A stretch of DNA of 51,037 bases from Alphaproteobacteria bacterium (GTDB lineage Bacteria; Pseudomonadota; Alphaproteobacteria; Sphingomonadales; Emcibacteraceae): positions 1-51,037 of the forward strand of contig NVTJ01000002.1 in NCBI GenBank assembly GCA_002401545.1, written 5' to 3'. Under the pieces are notes generated by a model that saw only the letters and a list, made by a program, of their open reading frames with translations, searched no databases and was not told where the DNA came from. The first letter of the stretch is position 1; each line of letters begins with the position of its first letter. Below are positions 16,270-24,591 of the stretch, piece after piece. The position numbers and the translations under genes are program-made.

Positions 16270-16770
16270 TCAGGTGGCCTTTTTATCAGGAGATTGATTA
16301 TCATCCACCGCAACTTCACCCGGTATATCGGTAATGATGATGGTGACCTTGCCCCCGGATTCGAGTACCGCCGTGGGCTTTGGATAAAATCTCTTGTAAG
16401 CATCCGCGCTTGACCGAAGCACATATCCACGCTCACTGTCATGATATTCAGACGATCCCACAAGGATACAGCCCGCCGTATCCTCATGGTCATTACCACA
16501 ATGGATCAGGATATATTTAAAGCCCGGAACATCCTGTAGCTCCAGCATCCCTTTATGCATATCCGGGAACCGTTTTCCGTATCGCTTATGGAACCCGCCT
16601 TCGGTGCGCAGCTTCACATCATAGGTGCCGGCCGGAATTCGGGTCTGGCCCTTGACTTTTTTCTTGCGGAATTGATCTTCCAATGTGAAACATTGCCGGT
16701 GACCTTCAATGGTCATGGTGCCCAGGGTAGATTTATCATCCGCATTCGTGCGGGTCACTTCGAGTTTCAT
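16270..16770 (-). CDS. DUF5675 family protein, candidate cell-wall lysis enzyme
   Basis: 166 aa. Diagnostic stretch: GQTRIPAGTYDVKLR, then FKYILIHCGNDHEDTAGCIL with VG following. The His and the TxGCI motif resemble L,D-transpeptidase-like active sites, so Cys in AGCILVG may be catalytic. No classical muramidase or amidase is present in the lysis region, so this is the best endolysin candidate. It sits between small membrane proteins and the spanins. Family call is firm; the enzymatic role is inference. Confidence 0.75.
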   Translation of the reverse strand: MKLEVTRTNADDKSTLGTMTIEGHRQCFTLEDQFRKKKVKGQTRIPAGTYDVKLRTEGGFHKRYGKRFPDMHKGMLELQDVPGFKYILIHCGNDHEDTAGCILVGSSEYHDSERGYVLRSSADAYKRFYPKPTAVLESGGKVTIIITDIPGEVAVDDNQSPDKKAT

Positions 16771-16785
16771 GGGTATTTCCTTATG

Positions 16786-16935
16786 TTAAGATGTGAATGA
16801 TCCGAGGGACGTAATTATCCCGGACAATGATTTAATTAAAGCGATGGCCACATCTGGATTATTCAATGCCGTAATACCAACAACAGTCACAAGCCCCAGA
16901 ACCAGGGCAACTTTCCAGTTGATCTGAATTTTCAT
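16786..16935 (-). CDS. 49-aa single-span membrane protein (holin-like candidate)
   Basis: ATG 16935 preceded by AAAGGATA. One clear membrane segment near the N-terminus (KVALVLGLVTVVGITAL) and a second moderately hydrophobic stretch (VAIALIKSLSGIITSLG). It fills the gap between the DUF6127 and DUF5675 genes. Size, topology and place suggest a holin or antiholin. Confidence 0.6.
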   Translation of the reverse strand: MKIQINWKVALVLGLVTVVGITALNNPDVAIALIKSLSGIITSLGSFTS

Positions 16936-16953
16936 AATAAATATCCTTTAATA

Positions 16954-17229
16954 TTAAGATTTATCCCACGGGATCAGGCCCATCTTGAAACATATTCCGA
17001 TCAGAAACAGGGTGATCGCCCAACGGGTAAGCCATCCGAGAAAAGCGCGCCAGACTGTTTTTTTGGCGTCGCGGAAACCACTCAGCACGCTGCGCAGTTC
17101 CCGGATATCATCCCCCGCCGCTTCATCATGCAGCCCCACCGCTTCCAAAGCCTTCTTGGCTCCCCGGTGACAGGCACGGGACAACATTTTTTCAAGTTTT
17201 TCCTCTGAAATGGAAATCAAATCAGTCAT
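16954..17229 (-). CDS. DUF6127 family small membrane protein
   Basis: 91 aa. N-terminal helical cytosolic part with the pattern RGAKKALEAVGLHDEAAGDD then IRELRSVLSGFRDAKKTVWRA, and one C-terminal membrane span (WAITLFLIGICFKMGL). This matches DUF6127 proteins of alphaproteobacterial phages. It is part of the lysis cassette and a holin-class candidate. Confidence 0.7.
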   Translation of the reverse strand: MTDLISISEEKLEKMLSRACHRGAKKALEAVGLHDEAAGDDIRELRSVLSGFRDAKKTVWRAFLGWLTRWAITLFLIGICFKMGLIPWDKS

Positions 17230-17253
17230 ATATTCACCCCTGAAAATTTGAGA

Positions 17254-17628
17254 TTAATCTTTAAAAATCTGGGCGTCGCCTTCGCCAGGCTCAATGGATT
17301 TACCGGCATGGTTATCTTCAAAAAAATTCAGGAACCAATTCCAGAACCGCCAGTAAAGTCCTGTATCACCCCGCCGGACATTCTTGCCCACCCGGCTTGA
17401 AAATGTCTCATCCGGATCGCCGCCGTGGTAGACGTTGAATTTCTGGGACCAGCTCAAAAGATTATTCCATGACCACGCCCGCACAATCGGATCAGGCATC
17501 ACCCACCGTTGAATGAAGTGGGCAGGCACATCGATCAGGGCAAGCACCAGATGACAGATGACACATAAAAAAATGACCGGCAAAATCGCTAGCCATGCTA
17601 TGAATTTTATAAAAGACATTTTTTTCAT
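17254..17628 (-). CDS. Hypothetical phage membrane protein
   Basis: 124 aa. An N-terminal membrane segment (FIAWLAILPVIFLCVICHLVL) precedes a Trp-rich soluble part (WSWNNLLSWSQKFNVYHGGD, LYWRFWNWFLNFF). Lies between two other membrane proteins of the lysis cassette. No family recognised. Confidence 0.6.
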   Translation of the reverse strand: MKKMSFIKFIAWLAILPVIFLCVICHLVLALIDVPAHFIQRWVMPDPIVRAWSWNNLLSWSQKFNVYHGGDPDETFSSRVGKNVRRGDTGLYWRFWNWFLNFFEDNHAGKSIEPGEGDAQIFKD

Positions 17629-17651
17629 GGTAAAAATAACTCCCCAATAAT

Positions 17652-17945
17652 TTAAATAATATTGGTCAAAAAAAGAGCCGCTGAAATTGCGGCTACGATC
17701 AGGTAAATAGTTTGTATCCGATCATGATCGGACAACCAGTTCCCCGGCCAGAAAGCTTTTAACGCCCCGACCTTCCACTGAATAACGGACACCTCACGGG
17801 AATAATATATACAGACCCACACAAGGGCCGCGTCCCACGGCGTTGATGTGATCAAGCTCATGGGCCACATGCCGAGCAATACAATGGCCGCATGGCTCAG
17901 GTGGTGAGCCTTAAGCCATTTAATGATGAATAATATCAACGACAT
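17652..17945 (-). CDS. Hypothetical three-span membrane protein (class I holin-like topology)
   Basis: 97 aa with three hydrophobic segments (LILFIIKWLKAHHLSHAAIV, MSLITSTPWDAALVWVCIYY and IYLIVAAISAALFLTNII). Position and topology fit a class I holin, but no sequence match is recalled. Confidence 0.55.
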   Translation of the reverse strand: MSLILFIIKWLKAHHLSHAAIVLLGMWPMSLITSTPWDAALVWVCIYYSREVSVIQWKVGALKAFWPGNWLSDHDRIQTIYLIVAAISAALFLTNII

Positions 17946-17972
17946 ATTATATTCCTACTAAGTAAATTTTTA

Positions 17973-18110
17973 TTATTTACGGTCAGTCTCATTATAACCA
18001 GGTGGGGTTTTATTTTTAGTTGGCTTATGAGATTCAGTAGCCTTCCTGTAAATGAAAACTGTAAAGCCAATGACAGTTATTGCAACTAAAGCTGCACCAA
18101 AATATTCCAT
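17973..18110 (-). CDS. 45-aa single-span membrane protein
   Basis: ATG 18110 with GAAGGA 8 nt upstream. Membrane segment FGAALVAITVIGFTVFIYR followed by a charged, Pro-containing tail (KATESHKPTKNKTPPGYNET). First gene after the tip protein and head of the lysis cassette. Confidence 0.6.
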   Translation of the reverse strand: MEYFGAALVAITVIGFTVFIYRKATESHKPTKNKTPPGYNETDRK

Positions 18111-18167
18111 AATAATGTCCTTCAGAGTTACCGCTTAACAAGGCGGGTAACATTACCTTATTGTATT

Positions 18168-21100
18168 TTATTCTGTTGCTATAACGCCAAGTCTTTGTGA
18201 AATAAAGTTAAAGCCATCGTTTGTTCGTGTAGTAAGGATTGCTTTATAAGTTCTATTTGTTGTTACAGTATCAGGGTCCGTATAAGTTAATGAGTCAGCC
18301 ATCGTTTGTGTCCAACGATAATCATCAAGAAAGGGATCAGGATCAAAGGTGTCCGTACTGGAACCTGTCACATTTAAAGTAGTTACCAAAGTATATGCCG
18401 CAGTCCCTAATTTCCGCCAAAGTTCAACCACCGCTGTTGGATTTGGTGTAGGACTAGGATCAGGACTTTCTTGTGAACCTAGCAAATTAAACGTGTAAGA
18501 AAGATTTATTTGTATCGTGCCACCGTTGGAACCAAACTCAGCCGTTTCAACGGTTGTTGGAACTGCGACAGAGGAGCTTTCTATTCCATTAGTGAGCGTT
18601 CCAATTGATAATGAACCTCCGAAAAATGCATCACCGGCTGTTGTTAAATAACTAATTGCGTTAGCCTCGGTCATTAAGTTTTCAGCAATATCCGGCCCGT
18701 ACCATTCAAGAAATTGATTGCTCGAACCAAAACCAAGACCGGTCTTTTTAATATATCCCCCAAGCCGATAATTAATGCGACTGGCCCCGGTCAGTTCGAT
18801 GATTGCCCCGAGGTTGCCGGAAATTAATTTATCGATCGTAATTGATGGAATATATTGCGTTGGTACATCCTGAGAAACCACCCCGCTGGAATCCAGCCCC
18901 GCAGCAGCCCGCCCCGCTGCATCAGCGATGGCCGCTGCAGCAATACCAGCTACTTTAGTCGTATCGATCGCATTACCCAATATGTCCGAAGCAGGCTGCC
19001 CATTTACAATCTTACTACCATCTCTTAATGTTTGAGTGTACTCATTACTGAAATGATGGCCTTTTACAACACCAACTAAATTAACTGCCCCTAATACAGC
19101 CTGCGCGCCAATAGTAACATTCTTAGTCAGGGGAATCGTTGTGATTGAAGCAGCAGATACAACTTTCTCCGGAATTACAGAAATATTGTACCAATTTATT
19201 CCAGTAAAAGTGCCTAATTTAATGTCCAAATATTTCTCTGTAATAGGACTATCAGCAGATACTCTAAATTGAACAAGTCTATTTGGTCCCGATCCTGTAA
19301 AATGAATTGTCGCACTGCTGCCCCAATCAAAATTATATTCAAAAACTAACTCGCCGGGTACATCTTGATTTCCAACACCGGCTATTCTTAAAATTCCAGA
19401 ACCGCGCCCATTGACACCAGTTACTTGTAATATCCTTACCCATATATTATTGTCTGCCGAACCAGGGATAGTTAGTGTAGCGGCAATCCTGTCAAGCGGC
19501 TTGTTGTCGCCGTCGACATCCACCCCCCATGTTGCACCGACCGTGGCACCGGCAGGCGGACCGTTCGCGACATTTCCATAATCAATCACCCCCGTGATGC
19601 CGCTCACCCCCGGTGTGGCGTTCCACGGGCCGATCACATCATCCTGATCATAAGGGCGCACCCAATAGAAATATGTCTGGCCCGCACTACCTATATCATC
19701 CCGGAACTCATCAATGGGAAGTGCAAATGATTTATAGATTGCCGTGGGCTGCACATCGGCGGTGGCCCGGTAAAGATGTGTCCCCTTGGCTGCCAGGGCC
19801 GCGCTGGCATTCCAATTGATCTTTAACGCTTCCGGCAAGGACGTAACCCCAAGGCCGGACAGGGCGGCAATGGCATCCGCTATTCCGTCCAGCAATATGG
19901 TGGCCGATGTGGCCAGCCGTACCGGCAGCTTATTGCCCGCAAGGCTGACCGCAACCACCCGCACTGTGATATCCTCATCCACCGACATCTGGCCGGGCAA
20001 CCGGTAACGATTATCAAGACTGTTACCCAGAAGGGTAAAAACCCCGCCATCATCATCATAAATTTCAAACTGTGCGATAGGAATTCCCACCGGTGCCGTC
20101 CATGTGGCCCAGACTTCCGACTTGGCGACACCCGCCGGGAAGATAATATTTTCTGTCAGTTTCAGATTGGTCACCACCCCCGGCGGGGTGATCTCCTGAT
20201 CCGGGGTTGATGAATTATCAAAGGCCGGGAATGTCTCCGCCTCCACATCATGGATGGCATTGGCCAGATCGACACAAGTTAATTCAAATATATAATCCTT
20301 GCCCAGATGGCGGATGCCGGTGATCAGCACGTCCCGCGTCACTTTGTCTTTCTCGCCAAAAGTCACCAGATCATTCACAGAGGGTGCCATACCGGATACA
20401 ATTGGCGTTGTAAAAGTGAGCAGTTGCTGATCCCCCGCTACAGTATTAATCGCCGCATTGACCACCATATTGCTGTTGCTTGGCCGGCGGATGGACACGG
20501 CATATTCTTTCCCCGCCACCATGGCCGCCACCTCATCGATGGTAATTGAAGTGATGTCACCATTGATATCCGTGGTCAGCGATAATATCCGCCCTGCTGA
20601 CAGCCCATGGCGGGGAATATCGTGATTGATCACCACAAAATCACCAACCTGATTATGCATGGCGTCGACGTAAGTGGTGATCTGCAGGGTCTCCGGACGT
20701 AATTTCAATACCCCCAGAAAATACCGCCCCAAATCATGAACCCGCGCAACATCCACCATGCCCCGCATGGATAATTCCTCAAATTCGGTGGCATTGGTTT
20801 CATCAAAGCCGTCGGCATAGGCAATATAGATTTCTTCCTGACCGCCCTTGGCTTCATTGGCGAATTTAATTTTGATACCATGGACCGGGGTGCCCAGATT
20901 AAATGAGCCGGAAAGATTCTTGCTATTGCGGGCGGTGAACATATTTACCGGCACGGATTGCACCTGGTCCCGCACCACGCCGTACTGGCCATTTGGCGAG
21001 GCAACACGCGCCCTGCCCACCGTGCATATTTCTCTGATTATTTCATTAACCGTGGTCCGGGCAAGTATCAGCGCATCATAAGTATAACGCGGCTCACCAG

Positions 21101-22727
21101 TACGGGAATCATTGGCGGCACCATAATCCCACCATTCCTGTATCGATGTCATATGCAGCCGGTTATCGGGCACATTACGTCTGACCCCGGCCCCCCGGTA
21201 GACATCGCAGTATGCCGCCGCAGGGGTCCGCGATCTGTGCGGGGTCATATCGCCCGCCGCATCGCGGGTTGTTTTCGGCTCAATCCAGTTAGCGCCATCA
21301 TGATAGGCGGACAGTTTCTGGACCACGCAGTTGAAATTGCTGATCTGGGTTGATTTCTGACCCGTCAGGCGAATACGCAAGGCGACCAGACATAACCCGG
21401 AAATTTTTACCGGCGGATTTATTTTGAACGACCGCAGGACAGCCACCTGTACCTTGTCGCGGGTTTGATCATCACCCGCCGCCGTTGTTCTTTTACAGCG
21501 GATTTCATACTGGCCCGGTTCGGGGAAGGTAATTTTCTTGTTACGGATGATGGGCCGGTCGGACTTGGCGCTGAATGAATGCGATAAGGTACCGCCAAAA
21601 GTAACAGGGGTGCCAAAGTCACCGGTATTGCCGGTAAAACCTGAATAGCTACCAAAGCCCGCACCAAAAAACGGGAAAAGAATACGCCCGCCAAACCCGC
21701 CGGCACCAAAGACCGCAGGGATCACATTCCAGATAGTATCGCCGACTTTGCGGAATTCAATATTTACCGCCACCGTCCGGCTGCGGCGCTTGCCTTTGCT
21801 GTCGTAAAGTATCAGACCTTCGGTAAACAGAAAATCAATCTGGGTTTCAATTGAATCCAGCGGCGTCATAAATATCTGATCCACACCTGTCTCAAGAAGA
21901 GTACCAAAACCCTCTTCCGTCACCTCGCGCTGATATAATGTCGGGATCGGGTCATCGTCCCATCCCTGCATGATCTCCAGCGTGACGTCTTCAAATTCAT
22001 CCAGATTTTGTGACCCGATTTTGAGGTCAGACAATTCACAAGGCCCCTGTCCGATCAGGAACAGCGACCGCTGATACCGATCATCGCCAACGCTTTCAAA
22101 AAAATTCTGTGCCGCCATATTGGGATAGATGCGCAACTTACCGTGAACCGTGGGAATGGGTTGGCCAAAAGCCAGACGGTTTGAAAAACCGGTGGAAGAG
22201 GTTGGCGTATCCTGTACCGCCGACACCGGGGACTTGAGAGGGACCAAAGCATTAAGGGCAATAAATCCGATGGCCCCGATGGCACCGGCAACAAGACCCG
22301 TGACAAGACCCGCCGCCAAAGAGCCTTCCACCAAACCAAGTGCACTGGCGGCAAGACCCCCTGTGTAAAAAGCCGCAACCGCCACCACGATTGTCAATAT
22401 GCCGCGCAATATCTTGTTACCGTCACCGCCCATGGGGGTATAGGTAATCTCAATATTCACCCCTGGCAGGGGCTTGATGCATTGCCAATATTCAGGGGAT
22501 AATTCTGTCCGGCCATTGTCCGTTTCCAGCCAGACAACAACCCCCGGCCACATGGATTTTTGCGGGACAGCCAGCCCGACAATCTGATCAATGGTGTGAC
22601 CCGGAATGATGGTGAACCGTTGCTTTTCCCCATCAAAAGATACCGGCCAGAATGACACATAACTGGACGTACTGCGACGCGCCATATCCCTCACGGGCGG
22701 CAGTATTTCACCATGTAATGTTTTCAT
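18168..22727 (-). CDS. TipJ/gpJ-type tail tip (host specificity) protein
   Basis: 1519 aa central tail tip protein that plugs the tail tube and contacts the host receptor. The N-terminal domain (FTIIPGHTIDQIVGLAVPQK) is followed by two hydrophobic segments (residues about 105-160), usual in this family. The middle has the J-type sequence TPTSSTGFSNRLAFGQPIPT, VHGKLRIYPNMAAQNFFES and later fibronectin-like modules (ITPPGVVTNLKLTENIIFPA). The C-terminal part (about 18168-19480) is visibly AT-richer than the rest and rich in Thr/Ser, as expected for a fast-changing receptor-binding end. It follows the NlpC/P60 gene, with a type-A repeat between. Confidence 0.88.
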   Translation of the reverse strand: MKTLHGEILPPVRDMARRSTSSYVSFWPVSFDGEKQRFTIIPGHTIDQIVGLAVPQKSMWPGVVVWLETDNGRTELSPEYWQCIKPLPGVNIEITYTPMGGDGNKILRGILTIVVAVAAFYTGGLAASALGLVEGSLAAGLVTGLVAGAIGAIGFIALNALVPLKSPVSAVQDTPTSSTGFSNRLAFGQPIPTVHGKLRIYPNMAAQNFFESVGDDRYQRSLFLIGQGPCELSDLKIGSQNLDEFEDVTLEIMQGWDDDPIPTLYQREVTEEGFGTLLETGVDQIFMTPLDSIETQIDFLFTEGLILYDSKGKRRSRTVAVNIEFRKVGDTIWNVIPAVFGAGGFGGRILFPFFGAGFGSYSGFTGNTGDFGTPVTFGGTLSHSFSAKSDRPIIRNKKITFPEPGQYEIRCKRTTAAGDDQTRDKVQVAVLRSFKINPPVKISGLCLVALRIRLTGQKSTQISNFNCVVQKLSAYHDGANWIEPKTTRDAAGDMTPHRSRTPAAAYCDVYRGAGVRRNVPDNRLHMTSIQEWWDYGAANDSRTGEPRYTYDALILARTTVNEIIREICTVGRARVASPNGQYGVVRDQVQSVPVNMFTARNSKNLSGSFNLGTPVHGIKIKFANEAKGGQEEIYIAYADGFDETNATEFEELSMRGMVDVARVHDLGRYFLGVLKLRPETLQITTYVDAMHNQVGDFVVINHDIPRHGLSAGRILSLTTDINGDITSITIDEVAAMVAGKEYAVSIRRPSNSNMVVNAAINTVAGDQQLLTFTTPIVSGMAPSVNDLVTFGEKDKVTRDVLITGIRHLGKDYIFELTCVDLANAIHDVEAETFPAFDNSSTPDQEITPPGVVTNLKLTENIIFPAGVAKSEVWATWTAPVGIPIAQFEIYDDDGGVFTLLGNSLDNRYRLPGQMSVDEDITVRVVAVSLAGNKLPVRLATSATILLDGIADAIAALSGLGVTSLPEALKINWNASAALAAKGTHLYRATADVQPTAIYKSFALPIDEFRDDIGSAGQTYFYWVRPYDQDDVIGPWNATPGVSGITGVIDYGNVANGPPAGATVGATWGVDVDGDNKPLDRIAATLTIPGSADNNIWVRILQVTGVNGRGSGILRIAGVGNQDVPGELVFEYNFDWGSSATIHFTGSGPNRLVQFRVSADSPITEKYLDIKLGTFTGINWYNISVIPEKVVSAASITTIPLTKNVTIGAQAVLGAVNLVGVVKGHHFSNEYTQTLRDGSKIVNGQPASDILGNAIDTTKVAGIAAAAIADAAGRAAAGLDSSGVVSQDVPTQYIPSITIDKLISGNLGAIIELTGASRINYRLGGYIKKTGLGFGSSNQFLEWYGPDIAENLMTEANAISYLTTAGDAFFGGSLSIGTLTNGIESSSVAVPTTVETAEFGSNGGTIQINLSYTFNLLGSQESPDPSPTPNPTAVVELWRKLGTAAYTLVTTLNVTGSSTDTFDPDPFLDDYRWTQTMADSLTYTDPDTVTTNRTYKAILTTRTNDGFNFISQRLGVIATE

Positions 22728-22756
22728 GTTTGTTTTGAAACTCTTTTTTTATTGAA

Positions 22757-22842
22757 GGGGGATACCTCCCCCGCACCGTCGGTGCGCCCCCTCCTCGTAT
22801 TAACTCGGGCGGACGCTTGTCCTTGCCTCACCTTAAAAGGTT
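22757..22842 (-). repeat. Prophage palindromic repeat, type A, copy A1
   Basis: On the minus strand it reads stem I (AACCT/AGGT), GAGGCAAGG, stem II GGAC-AAGC-GTCC, the core CGAGTTAATACGAGGAGGGG, a local palindrome GCACCG/CGGTGC, and stem III GGGGGA/TCCCCC. Sense to the genes; it fills the gap between the NlpC and tip protein genes and contains the NlpC stop codon. Confidence 0.85.
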
Positions 22843-23280
22843 CGGATTTTCTATAAATTCTTTATGTCTATATATGCCCGCCATCCTGCCAACTGGCCAT
22901 AAAATTGACCCAATTTCAGAAACAATCGCCTCTGTGTCTTTCTGGATATGAAAGAATGATTTACCCCCCAAATAAAGGCCCACATGATAAATCAGTCTGC
23001 CAGCGCGCCATCCGATGACATCACCCGGTAACGCCTTGTCGTCCACCCTTACCCACAAGTCAGATCGACCAGATTCAAACAACGGTCCGACCTCTTGAGG
23101 GCTGGTGATATTATCTGCCGCCCCTGCGAAGGACGGTAAAATAATGTCCATCTTTTCTTTATAGACCAGACAATTCAGGCCCCAACAATCAAAGCCGCGC
23201 CGGTCACGACCATGGGCCAAAAAAGGAATATCCATATATTTCCGCACCTCAAACCTGACCCCGTTCAATAAAGTTATCAT
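22828..23280 (-). CDS. NlpC/P60 family tail-tip peptidase
   Basis: 150 aa from ATG 23280 with CAGGAT upstream; an in-frame extension further upstream would be read from a repeat and is unlikely. Catalytic Cys in RRGFDCWGLNC and catalytic His in LIYHVGLYLGG match the NlpC/P60 fold; a third polar residue follows in KSFFHIQ. In siphophages this protein (gpK-like) sits at the tail tip and cuts peptidoglycan during DNA entry. The stop codon TGA lies inside repeat A1, so the last residues are shared with the repeat. Confidence 0.85.
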   Translation of the reverse strand: MITLLNGVRFEVRKYMDIPFLAHGRDRRGFDCWGLNCLVYKEKMDIILPSFAGAADNITSPQEVGPLFESGRSDLWVRVDDKALPGDVIGWRAGRLIYHVGLYLGGKSFFHIQKDTEAIVSEIGSILWPVGRMAGIYRHKEFIENPNLLR

Positions 23281-23290
23281 TACAACAAAT

Positions 23291-23361
23291 CCTGAGCAAC
23301 CAGCGAAGCAAGGGCGACCGCCCGCCCGAACCAATGTGAGGAGCGGGGGAGTATCCCCCAT
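23291..23361 (+). repeat. Prophage palindromic repeat, type A, diverged copy A2
   Basis: Antisense to the genes, between the DUF1833 and NlpC genes. It has stem II GGGC-GACC-GCCC, CGCCCGA, GTGAGGAG and stem III GGGGGA-GTA-TCCCCC; stem I and the AGTTAATACG core are degraded. Confidence 0.7.
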
Positions 23362-23387
23362 TTCTTAAAAAAATAGACCCTCACAAA

Positions 23388-23864
23388 CTATCCCGGTACC
23401 ATGCCGGGCAATGTGGTGTTATCCGCTGTCGGGTAGGGATATTTCTGATCCATGAAATAATTTCCCAAAGTCCCTGTGACAAATCCGCTGTCCCACTTCA
23501 CCTGTTTCAAATCCAGAAACAACGGTCCATAATGGGGATTAACCAAATCGCCTTCCATAAAAATTGTCAAGACCAGTGCCACCTCTTCCTTGCCGTGCAG
23601 GGTCCGTAATTGATCCGTGATTTCACGGTCAACATTTGGCACTTGAATCTGCATTTTTGCCTCTTTGCCCTTTTGTTGTGTGGGCAGGGTAAAACCGAAC
23701 TGACTGGCAATATAGTTATCCCCGTTCAGAACCACATCCACCGTATTATGAACAAGCCTTATCGGGGTCGGCAAATCAGGATGGGTGGCCTCCAGAAAAG
23801 GCAAAAACGGCTTTTCAACCTGTGGCGCATAATTATTTTCCAGACCGGCATCGGTGATCGTCAT
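23388..23864 (-). CDS. DUF1833 family phage tail protein
   Basis: 158 aa. Sequence THPDLPTPIRLVHNTVDVVL, GDNYIASQFGFTLPTQQKGK and the later LDLKQVKWDSGFVTGTLGNY fit the DUF1833 family, minor tail proteins next to NlpC and J genes. ATG overlaps the upstream stop by 4 bp (ATGA). Probably a distal tail/hub component. Confidence 0.78.
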   Translation of the reverse strand: MTITDAGLENNYAPQVEKPFLPFLEATHPDLPTPIRLVHNTVDVVLNGDNYIASQFGFTLPTQQKGKEAKMQIQVPNVDREITDQLRTLHGKEEVALVLTIFMEGDLVNPHYGPLFLDLKQVKWDSGFVTGTLGNYFMDQKYPYPTADNTTLPGMVPG

Positions 23865-24220
23865 AACGGCACCACCTGCAATGTCATGGTCAGCATGAAA
23901 TTTCCGGCACCCACGGCAGACAACTTTTGAGTGCCCGGTTTGATTTTATGGGTCTGGGCGACCAATAACGGGTCTTTGATGCCGGTGAAAGATTTATTAC
24001 CCGGCATTAATGTGCTGTCATAGAATGTCCTGAAGGTTTCGGCCTGCACCCAGGTCAGGCGGTGGCTGTAATTCCATTCCCCCCCGGCGACTGTGAACCG
24101 GGTCCGGTCAATGCTCGGCCCCCCGTCGGGCTGAAAGGACGCCAGGTTATCAGCAAAAGGAACCTCCGCGCCGCTAACAAACGACTTATCAGGCAGGCTG
24201 ACGGGCCAGATTTCCGGCAT
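23861..24220 (-). CDS. Minor tail protein (hypothetical)
   Basis: 119 aa; ATG 24220 is preferred over the GTG one codon upstream because it forms a TGATG overlap with the tape measure C-terminal frame. Pattern WNYSHRLTWVQAETFRTFYD followed by PGNKSFTGIKDPL resembles small tail proteins that follow the tape measure gene in alphaproteobacterial siphophages. No named domain. Confidence 0.6.
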   Translation of the reverse strand: MPEIWPVSLPDKSFVSGAEVPFADNLASFQPDGGPSIDRTRFTVAGGEWNYSHRLTWVQAETFRTFYDSTLMPGNKSFTGIKDPLLVAQTHKIKPGTQKLSAVGAGNFMLTMTLQVVPL

Positions 24221-24591
24221 CACGCACCCCCCGGCACAAGGCCAAATCGGGTTTCAAGGGCATCGGATACGTCACCGCCGTTCAATATATCTGATGCCAC
24301 GGCGCGGGGGATGATCACATCAATATCAACCCCGCCATCGGCGCGGGGTTTCTGGCGGGTCTGGGTGCCGGCGGGGGCATTGATCACAGTGATATTAACC
24401 ACCGTGCCGCCGCCCGAAGCCTTAACGCCCAACTTGCCGTCCCGGCCACGGGATAATGGCATAATGGCCTCTGGTCCGGCCTCGGCAAACAGGCCGGTGC
24501 GTCCGCCATTTAACGGGAATAAATGCGGGGTCGTAAATACACCACCGCCCGCAAAGGGAATAATATTACCCTTTGAAAATGCATTACCCAT
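24220..24591 (-). CDS. Tape measure protein C-terminal part, in the -1 frame
   Basis: 123 aa as a separate frame, but it reads as the normal end of the upstream tape measure protein: MGNAFSKGNIIPFAGGGVFT, then LFAEAGPEAIMPLSRGRDGK. The same frame is open upstream past 24709 and encodes a Gly/Ser linker (SLSSGSSSGGGGTFSNLSNP) expected before this motif. One missing base in a run of five T (24693-24697 or 24705-24709, minus strand) would explain the split. Translation as a separate protein from ATG 24591 is possible but unlikely. Confidence 0.75.
   Translation of the reverse strand: MGNAFSKGNIIPFAGGGVFTTPHLFPLNGGRTGLFAEAGPEAIMPLSRGRDGKLGVKASGGGTVVNITVINAPAGTQTRQKPRADGGVDIDVIIPRAVASDILNGGDVSDALETRFGLVPGGA

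Noticed and set aside
23281..23361. Longer NlpC/P60 start at 23361
   Set aside because: The extra 27 residues would be read from repeat A2, and ATG 23280 has its own ribosome site.
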